A stretch of 64,000 nt of DNA from Rothia santali (lineage in GTDB: Bacteria > Actinomycetota > Actinomycetes > Actinomycetales > Micrococcaceae): NCBI RefSeq assembly GCF_024199905.1, contig NZ_JANAFB010000006.1:1-64000 (forward strand), in the 5' to 3' direction. The notes under the pieces were generated by a model. It saw only the letters and a program-made list of their open reading frames with translations. It was not told where the DNA came from and did not search any database. Below, in pieces: positions 41,419 to 50,272 of this stretch (position 1 is the first letter of the stretch; each line of letters opens with the position of its first letter). The position numbers and the translations under genes are program-made.

Positions 41419-43014
41419 TTACTTCTTCTCGAAGAAGCGCGCGTCAGTGATGTGCGTGGACTTCAGCGTCGCCGGCTTCGGGGACTTCACGGGGATGCCC
41501 ATCGACTCCCCCACCTTCCACAGCGCCTTGCCCGCCCCGGCCGGTGGCGCGGAGTGGTCCGCGGTCGGTGCCAGCCCGGAGGCGGTCTTGTAGTTCGACG
41601 CGTTCTCCAGGCCCTGGGACCCGGCGGTGAAGGAACTGACCCGGGACATCTCCACATGGGTCAGCGGGCGGACCTCGGAGAGGGCGGCCAGATCGTCATC
41701 GGACATCGCCATCATCACCCACAGCCCGCAGCGCTTCATCAGGTCCTTGGCGATGTTCCGCTCGGATTCGGTGGACAGCATCGCGAAGTCCTTGGGCGAG
41801 TGGGTCACCTTCCACTCCCCCACGCCCTTGGACCGGTTGGTCCGGGAGAGATGGTCGGCCTCGTTGATCATGCCCTGGGCCATGCGGATGGGGAACCAGA
41901 ACTCATCCATCAACGAGGAGTACCCGCGCCAGACGGTTTTCGGGGTGTAGTGATCCCCGGCGGCCGCGGCCTCGGCGGCCAGGCGCAGCTCGTGCTGGGC
42001 CAGCTCCCAGTGCGCGTCGATGGCGTCCATGCCCAGCCGCCAGGTGCTCATCATCGTCGCGGAGATCATCTTCGAATCTCCGGTAGGGATCGCGGAGGAG
42101 TCGAAGCAGAATCCGGCCGGGTTACCTGGGTCGATGCTCATCCCGGTCTCGGAGAAGATCTCGGAGAGTTCCCCGTAGACCAGGGAGGCGATCGAGCGGT
42201 ACAGGGAGAGGTAGATCGTCTTGAACTTCTCTTCCTCCCCGGTGTGCAGCCCGGCGGCCTGGATCGCCCGTTCGGAGGGGTGATCGAAGAACGCCATCAG
42301 TGCCCCCAGGGAGGGCATCTTCTCGGTGGCCATGACGTGCTCGACGGCGAGCTTGATCATGGTCTCTTCCGAGTCGTCCAGGACCTTCTCCATGCCGCGG
42401 TTGATCCTGATCAGGGCCACGACGTTGGAGACGACCTTCTTCACCCCGTCGTTGATCATCGACTCCCCGACCTCACCGCCGATCATCTGACCGGCTGCGG
42501 TCAGCGGGCCCGGGTCCATCGGGTTGATCTTGGACCGCCCGCCGGTGGGCCCGAGCTGGAAGACCTTGGCGCCGGCTTCCTCGGCGTACTGGACGTATTC
42601 GCCCTTGATCGGGTCGAAGATCGCCAGCGGTGTCCCGGTGGCGTTGAGGGAACCGGCGACCAGCAGCGACAGGGAGGACTTGCCGTAGCCGTTGAGCCCG
42701 AACAGCATCGCCGCCGGGGCGGTGATGGCCTTGGCCGAGTACAGCGAGAGGTGGTCCATCGCCACCGCGGTCCCGGTGGTCATGTCATAGCCGATCGGGG
42801 CACCCCGCCTAGGCCGGTTGGTGCCGGCGATGAACGGGTACATCCCGGACATGTCCCGGTCGGTTTCCATCCAGCGTCGGGGCTGGGCGACCCGGTCCCA
42901 GGCCCCACCGTGCACGCCCTTGGCCCCGCGGCGGGTGTCCTTCTGGACCGGGATGATCGCCGGGCCGGTCTGCTTGGTCTTGGACTTCAGGTCATCGGTC
43001 TTCTTCAGCAGCAT
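41419..43014 (-). CDS. VirB4-like conjugation ATPase (ATP-binding part)
   Basis: This 531-aa protein has Walker A GLNGYGKSS (about 106-114), an FDPIKGEY motif and Walker B YSSLMDEFWF. In actinobacterial systems the VirB4 function is split between an N-terminal SCO6880-type protein and this ATPase; both genes are adjacent here, 3 bp apart. It would energise pilus or channel assembly. Confidence 0.9.
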   Translation of the reverse strand: MLLKKTDDLKSKTKQTGPAIIPVQKDTRRGAKGVHGGAWDRVAQPRRWMETDRDMSGMYPFIAGTNRPRRGAPIGYDMTTGTAVAMDHLSLYSAKAITAPAAMLFGLNGYGKSSLSLLVAGSLNATGTPLAIFDPIKGEYVQYAEEAGAKVFQLGPTGGRSKINPMDPGPLTAAGQMIGGEVGESMINDGVKKVVSNVVALIRINRGMEKVLDDSEETMIKLAVEHVMATEKMPSLGALMAFFDHPSERAIQAAGLHTGEEEKFKTIYLSLYRSIASLVYGELSEIFSETGMSIDPGNPAGFCFDSSAIPTGDSKMISATMMSTWRLGMDAIDAHWELAQHELRLAAEAAAAGDHYTPKTVWRGYSSLMDEFWFPIRMAQGMINEADHLSRTNRSKGVGEWKVTHSPKDFAMLSTESERNIAKDLMKRCGLWVMMAMSDDDLAALSEVRPLTHVEMSRVSSFTAGSQGLENASNYKTASGLAPTADHSAPPAGAGKALWKVGESMGIPVKSPKPATLKSTHITDARFFEKK

Positions 43015-43017
43015 CGT

Positions 43018-44532
43018 TTAGGCTCCTGCCTTCTGGTCTTGCTTCTGCGCGCCGGCGGCGTGCCACAGCTCGGGCACCCCGGCGTAGACCCAGGGGAAGA
43101 TCCCCAGGGGCAGCGTCTGGTGGAACGCGGCCTCCGGGACGTGATCGGCGAACCGCCAGGTCAAACCGGCCATGATGTTCTTCAGCTCGTTCTCGGCCGC
43201 GGACTGGGCCTTGCGGGTCGGTTCGAAGGTCACGGTGACCATCAGCGACCACTCGACCAGGGTCGCCCCACTGGTCATCTGGTTGGCGGCCAGTTTCGGG
43301 GCCGCGGACTTCTTCGCCCCGAAGGCATCGAAGCGCCGCTTGGAACCGGCCTCGGTGGAAGCGCCCTTGCTGGAGGAGTCGATGCGGGATCGCTGACGGG
43401 AGGCAGGGATCGGGCGGTAGTACATCGCCACCCGCTTGCGCAGCACGTGATCGGAGGCCGAGAACAGCTTCTCGTAGGTCCGCTCGGTGATCTCGGACGG
43501 GTCCGGGACATCCATCATCACCGTCATCGACGCCACTCCGTCGTGGAGCAGCACCCGCTTGTTCGTGCCGTTGAGGTACTCCGGTCCGGACCCGGCGAAG
43601 GGCCGCACGGTGCGGACCCCGTCGTGGATCTCCTTCTCCACCTCCGTGGAACGGTGCGGGTTGTACGCGGTGTACATCAGATCCCCGTACTCAGGCCCGC
43701 TCATGGTGTGGGACTGCCCCGACCCTGCCGCCGCGAGCATCGAGGCGTGCTTGGGCACCTTCTGGGTGACCTCGGCGAACGCGCCCTCCAGGTCCTCGTC
43801 CAGGTTCGACAGTTTCCAGCCCAGGGTCGCGTAGGTCTGGACCTGGGAGATCTTCGAGGGCAGCGCCTGGGTGGCCTCGAGCAGGACCTTCCGGGAGACT
43901 TCCGGGGCGTTGGGGTCCATCTTCTCCATGATGGATTCGGCCATCGGCACCGCGGAGCTCTTCATCGAATCCACCACGATCATCGCCCCCAGCAGCCCGT
44001 TGTCCCGGGAGAGCGAATGCAGCCACCCGGCGTAGGAGGAGACCTGGTGATTGACCTGGTCCTGGGGCAGGGTGCTGGCACCGGTGGGTGAACACAGCAG
44101 GCTCACGGTGGCCATGTCCACCGACTTGTGGTGCAGCAGCTGCACCGGGTTACCCGCACCGTCGACGTCGTCGACGGTGCGGATCTGGTTCAAGAACCCG
44201 GGCAGGCCCAGCTTGTTCTGCCGGTTGGACAGGTGGGAGTTGACGAACGTCGCTGACCCATCGGCTTTGCGCATGGTGTGGCGGGCGCTCTTGGCCATCA
44301 GCTGGATCACGGTCTTATCGCCATTGCCGATCGGGACGAATCCGACCAGCAAGACGAAGAACGTCAGTGCCAGAACCAGCAGCCCGACCACAGGGGAGAT
44401 GAACATGATGATCAACAGGCTGGCCATCACGGTTCCCAACCCGATGCCGAAGACCGGGTAGGGCAGCCAACCGAAGATCTTGGTGCTTCCGGTGGGGATG
44501 GCGTTGCCGCCGTATTTCATGCGTGTGCTCAT
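43018..44532 (-). CDS. SCO6880-family conjugation protein
   Basis: This 504-aa protein has two N-terminal membrane helices (about residues 24-42 and 47-66), followed by a VirB4-N-like cytoplasmic domain (VDMATVSLLCSPTG, LPSKISQVQTYATLGWKL, LMYTAYNPHRSTEVEKEI). It is the SCO6880 family, a fusion of VirB3-like and VirB4 N-terminal regions typical of actinobacterial transfer systems. Its start overlaps the end of the VirB6-like gene by 4 bp. Confidence 0.9.
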   Translation of the reverse strand: MSTRMKYGGNAIPTGSTKIFGWLPYPVFGIGLGTVMASLLIIMFISPVVGLLVLALTFFVLLVGFVPIGNGDKTVIQLMAKSARHTMRKADGSATFVNSHLSNRQNKLGLPGFLNQIRTVDDVDGAGNPVQLLHHKSVDMATVSLLCSPTGASTLPQDQVNHQVSSYAGWLHSLSRDNGLLGAMIVVDSMKSSAVPMAESIMEKMDPNAPEVSRKVLLEATQALPSKISQVQTYATLGWKLSNLDEDLEGAFAEVTQKVPKHASMLAAAGSGQSHTMSGPEYGDLMYTAYNPHRSTEVEKEIHDGVRTVRPFAGSGPEYLNGTNKRVLLHDGVASMTVMMDVPDPSEITERTYEKLFSASDHVLRKRVAMYYRPIPASRQRSRIDSSSKGASTEAGSKRRFDAFGAKKSAAPKLAANQMTSGATLVEWSLMVTVTFEPTRKAQSAAENELKNIMAGLTWRFADHVPEAAFHQTLPLGIFPWVYAGVPELWHAAGAQKQDQKAGA

Positions 44533-46052
44533 CGCTCGTCAAGTCCTCTCTCATCCATGAACTGGTCCCCCAGGTCCGGGGAGCTGCGCATCGTGTCTTG
44601 GATCATGCGGAACATGTCCATGTAGTTCCTGGACCCACCAGAGTCACTGGACTGGCCCTGGGCCCCGGCATCTTCAACGTCGGCCTTGTCCGTGGAGGGG
44701 GTTTCCCCGCCGGTGGTGGGGCTCTCGGCAGCTGTGTCGGTGGAGGAGGTGGAGCCTTCCTCGCCCAGGGGCTTGCTGGGGCTGGTCTGTTCCTCGGTGG
44801 GGGCGTTGGCTCCACCGGCGCCTTCCCGGTTTTCGGTCTCGCCCAAGCTCGGCTGATCCGTCGCGGAATCACTGCCACTGGTGTTCTCTGCCTCGCTCGA
44901 GGAGGAACCGCCAGCACCAGATCCGGTCCCGCCTCCCCCACCGCCACCGGAGGAATCGCCGACGCCCCAGCCGGACTGACCGAGGCTGGACCCGGTATCG
45001 ACTTCCGCGCCAGCACCGGCCCCGCCACCGGCCGCGGCACCTTCACCGGCAGCTGCGCCACTTCCCGCGCCAGCTCCAGCATCCGCGCCGGCACCGGCCG
45101 CTCCTGCGGCTGCGCCACCAGTGGCGGCGATCGCCGCGACGGTGGCCGCGGTGGTCGCTGCACTGGCGATCTCGGCCCCGCCGCCGGAAGCACCGGCCGC
45201 GGTGGCCTGGGGCGAGATGACTTTCAGGATCGCGGGCAACGCGACCACGGCCACGGCGATGGTCATGATCCCGGACATCCCCGCTGCTACTCCGTCGGTG
45301 CCCTGCATGAGCTTGAACGCGAAAGAGTAGATGATCGCCACGACCGGTTTGAAGGCCAGGAACGCGATGACCCAACGGCCGACCTTGGAGAATTTCGGCT
45401 CGTTGTTGACCATGTTGATCGACTCGGAGATGGGCCAGAACATCACCAAGATCGGCAGCACCAGGGATCGGACCAGCATCAGAATCCACTGGACCAGTAC
45501 TGCCAAGGCCCCGAGCAGACCGATGATCAGCGCCAGGGACCCGAAGTGGGTGACCAGTACCGTTGCGTTCAGGCCGGTCTCTTCGTAGTTCGTGGATGAG
45601 GCGTCGATGATCCACTGGGCCAGTAAGTCCATCGCGGGAATGGCTAAGGCCACGATGTAGGCGCCGCCGGCCGAGATCGCGACGACCCGGCCGAGGTTCT
45701 CCGCCGCGACGCGTAAGTCCTCGCCGCGGCAGAAGTACATCACCCGGATGCCGGTGATGATCAGTCCGATAGTGACCAGGATGACGGTGATCGACCCGGT
45801 GAGCTGTGTGGCCCAGGCCATCGTGTCCCCGGTCATCGAGATCACCGGGTTCACATCCAGCCAGGTAGTCATGAAGGACTTGAACAGGTTGTCCAGACCC
45901 GAGAGCCAGGATTCGACGAAGTTCATCATCGCCGAATCTTGGATCTTGGTTCCGACTTCACCGGCGGTGTCCTGGAACGCAGCCCACGGATCACCCCTGT
46001 TCTTCATGACCTTCTCGCCAAGGTCCTCGTTGAATTCGGCGAACGAAGGCAT
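44529..46052 (-). CDS. VirB6/TrbL-like polytopic channel protein
   Basis: This 507-aa protein has about six membrane helices within residues 50-290, then a Gly/Ala and Ser/Glu/Thr-rich tail of about 200 residues ending RNYMDMFRMIQDTMRSS. VirB6-like proteins form the inner-membrane channel. The tail is low-complexity and encoded by a GC-rich repeat-like stretch. TAATG coupling links it to the upstream gene. Confidence 0.85.
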   Translation of the reverse strand: MPSFAEFNEDLGEKVMKNRGDPWAAFQDTAGEVGTKIQDSAMMNFVESWLSGLDNLFKSFMTTWLDVNPVISMTGDTMAWATQLTGSITVILVTIGLIITGIRVMYFCRGEDLRVAAENLGRVVAISAGGAYIVALAIPAMDLLAQWIIDASSTNYEETGLNATVLVTHFGSLALIIGLLGALAVLVQWILMLVRSLVLPILVMFWPISESINMVNNEPKFSKVGRWVIAFLAFKPVVAIIYSFAFKLMQGTDGVAAGMSGIMTIAVAVVALPAILKVISPQATAAGASGGGAEIASAATTAATVAAIAATGGAAAGAAGAGADAGAGAGSGAAAGEGAAAGGGAGAGAEVDTGSSLGQSGWGVGDSSGGGGGGGTGSGAGGSSSSEAENTSGSDSATDQPSLGETENREGAGGANAPTEEQTSPSKPLGEEGSTSSTDTAAESPTTGGETPSTDKADVEDAGAQGQSSDSGGSRNYMDMFRMIQDTMRSSPDLGDQFMDERGLDER

Positions 46053-46801
46053 TATTTGCCTCCCTCGAACAGCGTGAAGTCACCCGGGGCGACTTCGGTT
46101 GCCTCCTCGCTGAAGGAGTTCTTGGCCAGCTTCCAGTCCCCGGCAGCCCAGACGAGGGTGCCGGTGCTCTTGGCCAAGACGGACTCGGTCTGCCCATTGG
46201 GGGTGACTTGCGTGACCAGTCCGATGGTGGCCTTCTCGTCGGTGTAGCTTTCGACGGTGAACCCGACGATCTTCTGCTCACTGCTTCTGGGATCATCTGG
46301 GTCGGCTGCCGGTTCAGAATCAGCGCGGTCAATGTCGTCCAGGAGAATCCCGCGCTGGTCGGGGGTGAAGCGGGAGTCATCGTAGATGCCCACCACGTTC
46401 GATGCGGCGAATGCGGCACCGACCGGGGAGTGGGCGAAGCAGTACCCGACCCCGTCCTTGCTCTCGGTCGGGCCCACCGCGTCCGAGAACGGGTAGACCA
46501 GTCCCAGATCTGAGGATGACTGCCCCACGTCTTCCGGCACCCGCAGGTTGGTCACGGTGGACCCGTCATCGGGGACGTCGCAGGTCGTGGGGGTGCTGGC
46601 GTTGGAGACCCCGGAGGAATCCGAGGGGGTGGAAGGAGCGGCCGTGGCCGATGCCGGCGACTGTGCTTGATCGGCTGGTTCTTCTTCACCGAACCCGGTG
46701 AGGTTCATGATGATCAGGCCAATTGCCATCAGGCCGATCAGGCCGATGACGGTCCAGGCCGCGGTCCTTTTCGTCTTGTCGTGGATCTTGGGCAGTGCCA
46801 T
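46052..46801 (-). CDS. Membrane-anchored extracellular transfer protein (VirB8-like position)
   Basis: This 249-aa protein has a basic start, one helix (TAAWTVIGLIGLMAIGLIIMN) and a Ser/Pro/Ala linker. The outer domain follows (GYCFAHSPVGAAFAASNVVGIYDDS, then VGFTVESYTDEKATIGLVTQV, NSFSEEATEVA). The domain resembles conserved actinobacterial transfer proteins of unknown fold. Its place between pilin and VirB6-like genes supports a structural role. Confidence 0.75.
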   Translation of the reverse strand: MALPKIHDKTKRTAAWTVIGLIGLMAIGLIIMNLTGFGEEEPADQAQSPASATAAPSTPSDSSGVSNASTPTTCDVPDDGSTVTNLRVPEDVGQSSSDLGLVYPFSDAVGPTESKDGVGYCFAHSPVGAAFAASNVVGIYDDSRFTPDQRGILLDDIDRADSEPAADPDDPRSSEQKIVGFTVESYTDEKATIGLVTQVTPNGQTESVLAKSTGTLVWAAGDWKLAKNSFSEEATEVAPGDFTLFEGGK

Positions 46802-46833
46802 GACCGCTCCTTACCTGTTGGTGGGATGGGGTG

Positions 46834-47202
46834 TTATGCGCAGTTCAGCGAGCTGGTGATGAAGATGCCGGCGATCGAGGCCGCCGAGGCGACCAGGGCC
46901 GCGCCGCCGCCCCAGTAGCCGATCTTCTTCATCGGCCCGCCCCCGGTCTCGTTCTGGTGGGCGAAGAACATCGTGATGCCGATGACGATCAGACCGATGA
47001 TCGCCAACACCCCGGCGATGCCCTTCAGCCAGGCGGTGAAGGTGTCCGCGGCGTCGCAGAACTCGGTCGGGGCTGGCTTGACCTCGGCGTGAGCCGGGAC
47101 CATCGACAGCCAGGTCGTGACCGCGAACAGCGATGCTCCGGTGACCGCAGTGCCGATGCGCTTGCGGACCGGGGTCTGAGTCTTGGTGGTGGGCTGTGCC
47201 AT
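46834..47202 (-). CDS. VirB2/TrbC-like pilin or channel subunit
   Basis: This 122-aa protein has a signal-like N terminus (SLFAVTTWLSMVPAHAE, with an AHA cleavage site near residue 39), then two membrane helices (AGVLAIIGLIVIGITMFFAHQ and AALVASAASIAGIFITSS) with a short basic loop. This is the VirB2 pilin layout. A good ribosome site (AGGAGA) precedes it. Confidence 0.8.
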   Translation of the reverse strand: MAQPTTKTQTPVRKRIGTAVTGASLFAVTTWLSMVPAHAEVKPAPTEFCDAADTFTAWLKGIAGVLAIIGLIVIGITMFFAHQNETGGGPMKKIGYWGGGAALVASAASIAGIFITSSLNCA

Positions 47203-47271
47203 GAGGATCTCTCCTTAGTGATTGGTTCCGAGCCCCCGGTGTGGGGCCCGGGTGGGGTTGATCAGGGTGGG

Positions 47272-47781
47272 TTAGGGCAGGGTGGTCACGGTGCGGGTCT
47301 CGATGAACTTGGCCACCCGTTCCCGGGCCTTGGCCACGGTCTTGTGCTGGGCCAGGTCTTCGGTGAGCTCGATGCCTCGCAGCGCGGGGACCCAGGCGAC
47401 CAGGTGCACCGGGTGCGCCCCCTGAAGCACGCGGATCCGGTGCTGGACCGGTTTCGGCAAGGTGCCCGGAGCGTCCGGGACCACGAGGATCCCGGTGATG
47501 AGCTCCTCCGTCTTGGCCAGCTCCTGGATGGCCTCGATGCAGGCGGCGAGGGACTTCAGAGTGGAGCGGGCCACCAGGATGACCGGGTGGCTCGAACACT
47601 CGGAGATGGTGGTTTCCTTCAGGCCCAGCAACTGTGCCCAGGTCCTCGCGCCGGCCTCGGGAGAGACGCCGATGATCACCGGTGGCGCCGATGACTCGTC
47701 AGCCGGCTCCGCAGCCGGCTGCTGCGGGCCAACGATCCAGTCGCTGGCTCCCGTCACAGATGATGCGGTGTCGGTGTGCAT
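47272..47781 (-). CDS. DUF6668-like conjugation-cluster protein
   Basis: This 169-aa protein starts at ATG 47781 behind AAGGAGAAGG. It contains SHPVILVARSTLKSLAACIEAIQEL, ITGILVVPDAPGTLPKPVQHRIRVL and VHLVAWVPALRGIEL. These match a family (DUF6668-type) resembling P-loop ATPase folds without Walker motifs, regularly found in actinobacterial transfer clusters. Function unknown. Confidence 0.7.
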   Translation of the reverse strand: MHTDTASSVTGASDWIVGPQQPAAEPADESSAPPVIIGVSPEAGARTWAQLLGLKETTISECSSHPVILVARSTLKSLAACIEAIQELAKTEELITGILVVPDAPGTLPKPVQHRIRVLQGAHPVHLVAWVPALRGIELTEDLAQHKTVAKARERVAKFIETRTVTTLP

Positions 47782-47846
47782 GTCCTTCTCCTTCTTCTCC
47801 ACGGCAGATTCCCCGCCCTTTCAGCAGATCGAGATGCTCCGCGTGC

Positions 47847-48908
47847 TTAGTGGGTCTCAGATACCGCGGCGCGGTGGCGCCCGCGGTATCGCTTCACACC
47901 GGCTGCGCCCAGTGTCAAGGCCCCCAGCGAGAGCGCCCCGGCGAACCACGGCGTCGCGGAGGCATCTGCCAGGCCGGCGGAGCCGGTGGAAAGCGCCTGG
48001 CGCTTCGGGGCGGCCTGGACCGGCTGATCATCTGCCGGGGACTCGGCCGCAGCGGCAGGCGCCGACTCAGCGGTTTCTACCGGGGCGGCTTCCTCAGCGG
48101 CCGTCGCCGGCACCGGGGAAACCGGCTGCTGGGTAACGGCGACGGCCTCGGTCTGCTGGGCCGGCGCCGGAGCGGCCGATGCAGCAAGAGCCTCGGCGGC
48201 GGGGGCCGGCTGTTCGGCCGGTGCGGGAGCCTCGGTGGTCGGCGCCGCTGACTCGACCGGGGCAACGGGCTCGGCCGGCTGCGCCGGCGTCTCCGGTGCA
48301 GGTGCGGTCTGCGTCGGGGTCGAGGGTTGCTCAGGCGCGGGGGCGGGGGCGCTCGGCTGCTCGGGAGCGGGCTGCTCGGGCACCGGGTCGGTCGGCTGCT
48401 CGGGCTGTTCCGTGGCCGGCTGCTCCGGCATCTCGGGCTCCTCGGGAGCGGGCTGCTCCGGCTGTTCCGGCTCCTCAGGGGCCGGTTCCCCGGGCTGTTC
48501 CCCCTCACCGGGGCCCGGCGAGGGAACCTCGACCCCCGGTTCAGTGGGCTGATCCGGTTCGCTCGGGCCCGGTGAGGGGACCTCGACCCCCGGCTCCTCC
48601 GGCTCGGTGGGCAGCTCGGGCTGCTCCCCCTCACCGGGACCGGGCGAGGGAACCTCGACACCGGGCTCCTCCGGGGCCGGCCCCTCCGGCTGCTCGCCCT
48701 CCCCAGGACCCGGGGACGGAACCTCCACCCCCGGCTCCTCGGCCGCCGGCGCATCCTCCAGCACGGCAGGGCCCTGGACACTGGTCGACGGGGCGGACTC
48801 CTGCGGAGCGGCCTCATCACCCGGGGCGGCCTGCGCGGCCGCCATCGAGCCGATCATCAGGGCCGTGGCCGTCACGCCGGTGGTCAGCAGTCTGCGGTTG
48901 GTCATCAT
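47847..48908 (-). CDS. Surface protein with Pro/Glu repeats and a sortase-type tail
   Basis: This 353-aa protein has a signal peptide ending AAQAA. Four near-identical repeats (EEPGVEVPSPGPGEGEQP) are followed by a long Pro/Glu/Gln/Ala stretch likely to be extended and rod-like. The C-terminal end has a hydrophobic helix (WFAGALSLGALTLGAAGV) and a basic tail (KRYRGRHR), preceded by ALSTGSAG, a possible LPxTG-like sorting signal. With the sortase gene in the same operon, this is the obvious substrate. A role in mating-pair contact is plausible. Confidence 0.8.
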   Translation of the reverse strand: MMTNRRLLTTGVTATALMIGSMAAAQAAPGDEAAPQESAPSTSVQGPAVLEDAPAAEEPGVEVPSPGPGEGEQPEGPAPEEPGVEVPSPGPGEGEQPELPTEPEEPGVEVPSPGPSEPDQPTEPGVEVPSPGPGEGEQPGEPAPEEPEQPEQPAPEEPEMPEQPATEQPEQPTDPVPEQPAPEQPSAPAPAPEQPSTPTQTAPAPETPAQPAEPVAPVESAAPTTEAPAPAEQPAPAAEALAASAAPAPAQQTEAVAVTQQPVSPVPATAAEEAAPVETAESAPAAAAESPADDQPVQAAPKRQALSTGSAGLADASATPWFAGALSLGALTLGAAGVKRYRGRHRAAVSETH

Positions 48909-50179
48909 TTCTCCTTCGTCGGTTCAACTCGGTGGTCTGAGGTCACGAGATAGGTCTCGGAGATCGCCAAAGGCTTCTCAGCTGCGGTGAGCTGCCCATC
49001 GGCGGATTTCCACCCCTGCCCAGTCGGGCACATCACCTGACCGGTGATCTGTTCGCCGTCCGTGCAGAGTTCGGTCAGCTTGCGGTCCTGGAGGTACCGG
49101 TCCAGGCCGTCCCAGACGACCCCGTGCTGGATAGTGACGTCGTTGGCGTTGACCTTCTGCTGGTCGATGCTCTGCCCGGTCTCAGGATCATGGGTGGTCA
49201 GGAAGTCGGTATCGTCCTTGGTCCAGATCACGACGGCCTGGTCCTCGGTGGCCTGGACCCATTCGGTGATCCGGGCCCCCTTCTCCGGGCTGTGCAAGGA
49301 CACGTCCTGGTCCTGGACGCTGGTCTGGTTCGGGGCCTGGGCGAAGACCACGCCCTCGGTGGTGGCAGCCAGGACCGCCTGGTCCTTTGGGATCGAGTCG
49401 CTCTGCCCGTCTGCGGTGGTGTACTCGTTGCTGGTCACCGCGACCGGTTCCGTACCGCGGGCGTTGAGCGTTCCCTCAGCCGTCCGGGTGGAGCCGTCCG
49501 AGGCGATGAACGTGACCTCACCTGATCCGTCGTCGATGGCTGAGGCGTTCTGCCCTTCCATGAACCGGACTTCCTCGGGATCCTCGACGGTGCGCGGGTC
49601 CCCGGCCTGCTCACCGGTGTCGGCGTGGTAGATCCTCAGCTGGTTATCCGCAAGCGTCACAAGGACCTCGCCGGCGAAACCGAGGGGACGCTGCCCCTCC
49701 TCGAGGGTCCAGCTGGTCGGCTCGGCGGCGGGCTCCTCGCCCTGGTCCTGGCCCTGCGCGAAGGCGTAGGCCGCGGTTCCCAGACCCGCCAGCGCTACGA
49801 AGCCGATCGCCGGGATCAGCATCCACTTCTTGTTCCGCTTCCGTGAGGCAACGGCCGGGGTGACCGCCGCAGGCGCCGGTTCCCGATCCTGCTCCTCAGC
49901 TGCTTCCTCACTGTCCATGAGCTCGGTGATATCGACGGCTTCCTCGAGCTCGGGGTCTGGGTCCGGCTCGAGGTCGGGGTCGACGTCGTGGGTGGATCCA
50001 TCGGCGGTCATCTCCAGAGTGATCACGGCATCACCGTTGAGCACGGTGATGGTGATTGGGAACGACTCGGCGGCCGCGTAGACCTCGGCCAGGGCCTCCT
50101 CCGGCGTGACTGCCGTGGAGGGGCGGTCATTGATGGTCCAGGGATCGCCCGGGACGATGGTCACCTGATCGCGACTCAT
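48905..50179 (-). CDS. Membrane-anchored beta-rich extracellular transfer protein
   Basis: This 424-aa protein has a cytoplasmic acidic N-terminal domain (about 120 residues), a basic stop and one helix (WMLIPAIGFVALAGLGTAAYAFA). A 270-residue outer domain follows, with repeated beta-strand patterns (LRIYHADTGEQAG, LHSPEKGARITEW) like a propeller. The family is unrecognised. Its position between the sortase and surface-protein genes, with a 4-bp overlap, suggests it acts at the cell envelope during transfer. Confidence 0.75.
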   Translation of the reverse strand: MSRDQVTIVPGDPWTINDRPSTAVTPEEALAEVYAAAESFPITITVLNGDAVITLEMTADGSTHDVDPDLEPDPDPELEEAVDITELMDSEEAAEEQDREPAPAAVTPAVASRKRNKKWMLIPAIGFVALAGLGTAAYAFAQGQDQGEEPAAEPTSWTLEEGQRPLGFAGEVLVTLADNQLRIYHADTGEQAGDPRTVEDPEEVRFMEGQNASAIDDGSGEVTFIASDGSTRTAEGTLNARGTEPVAVTSNEYTTADGQSDSIPKDQAVLAATTEGVVFAQAPNQTSVQDQDVSLHSPEKGARITEWVQATEDQAVVIWTKDDTDFLTTHDPETGQSIDQQKVNANDVTIQHGVVWDGLDRYLQDRKLTELCTDGEQITGQVMCPTGQGWKSADGQLTAAEKPLAISETYLVTSDHRVEPTKEK

Positions 50180-50272
50180 GAGCGCCCCTCCCCCACGGGT
50201 GATCCCCAGACGGTGGGCCCGTCCAGGGATGAGAGGCGACGCTGACCGGTGTTCACAAAGTCCTCCTTGGGG

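Noticed and set aside
40933-44091. A 1052-codon open frame on the plus strand
   Set aside because: Antisense to the lytic enzyme, ATPase and SCO6880 genes; composition and lack of domains mark it as a shadow.
44870-45200. GC-rich repeat-like stretch considered as a structural repeat element
   Set aside because: It encodes the low-complexity Gly/Ala/Ser tail of the VirB6-like protein, with an intact reading frame.
48460-48740. Regular short repeats resembling a CRISPR array
   Set aside because: They are codon-level repeats encoding the Pro/Glu repeats of the surface protein, with no unique spacers.
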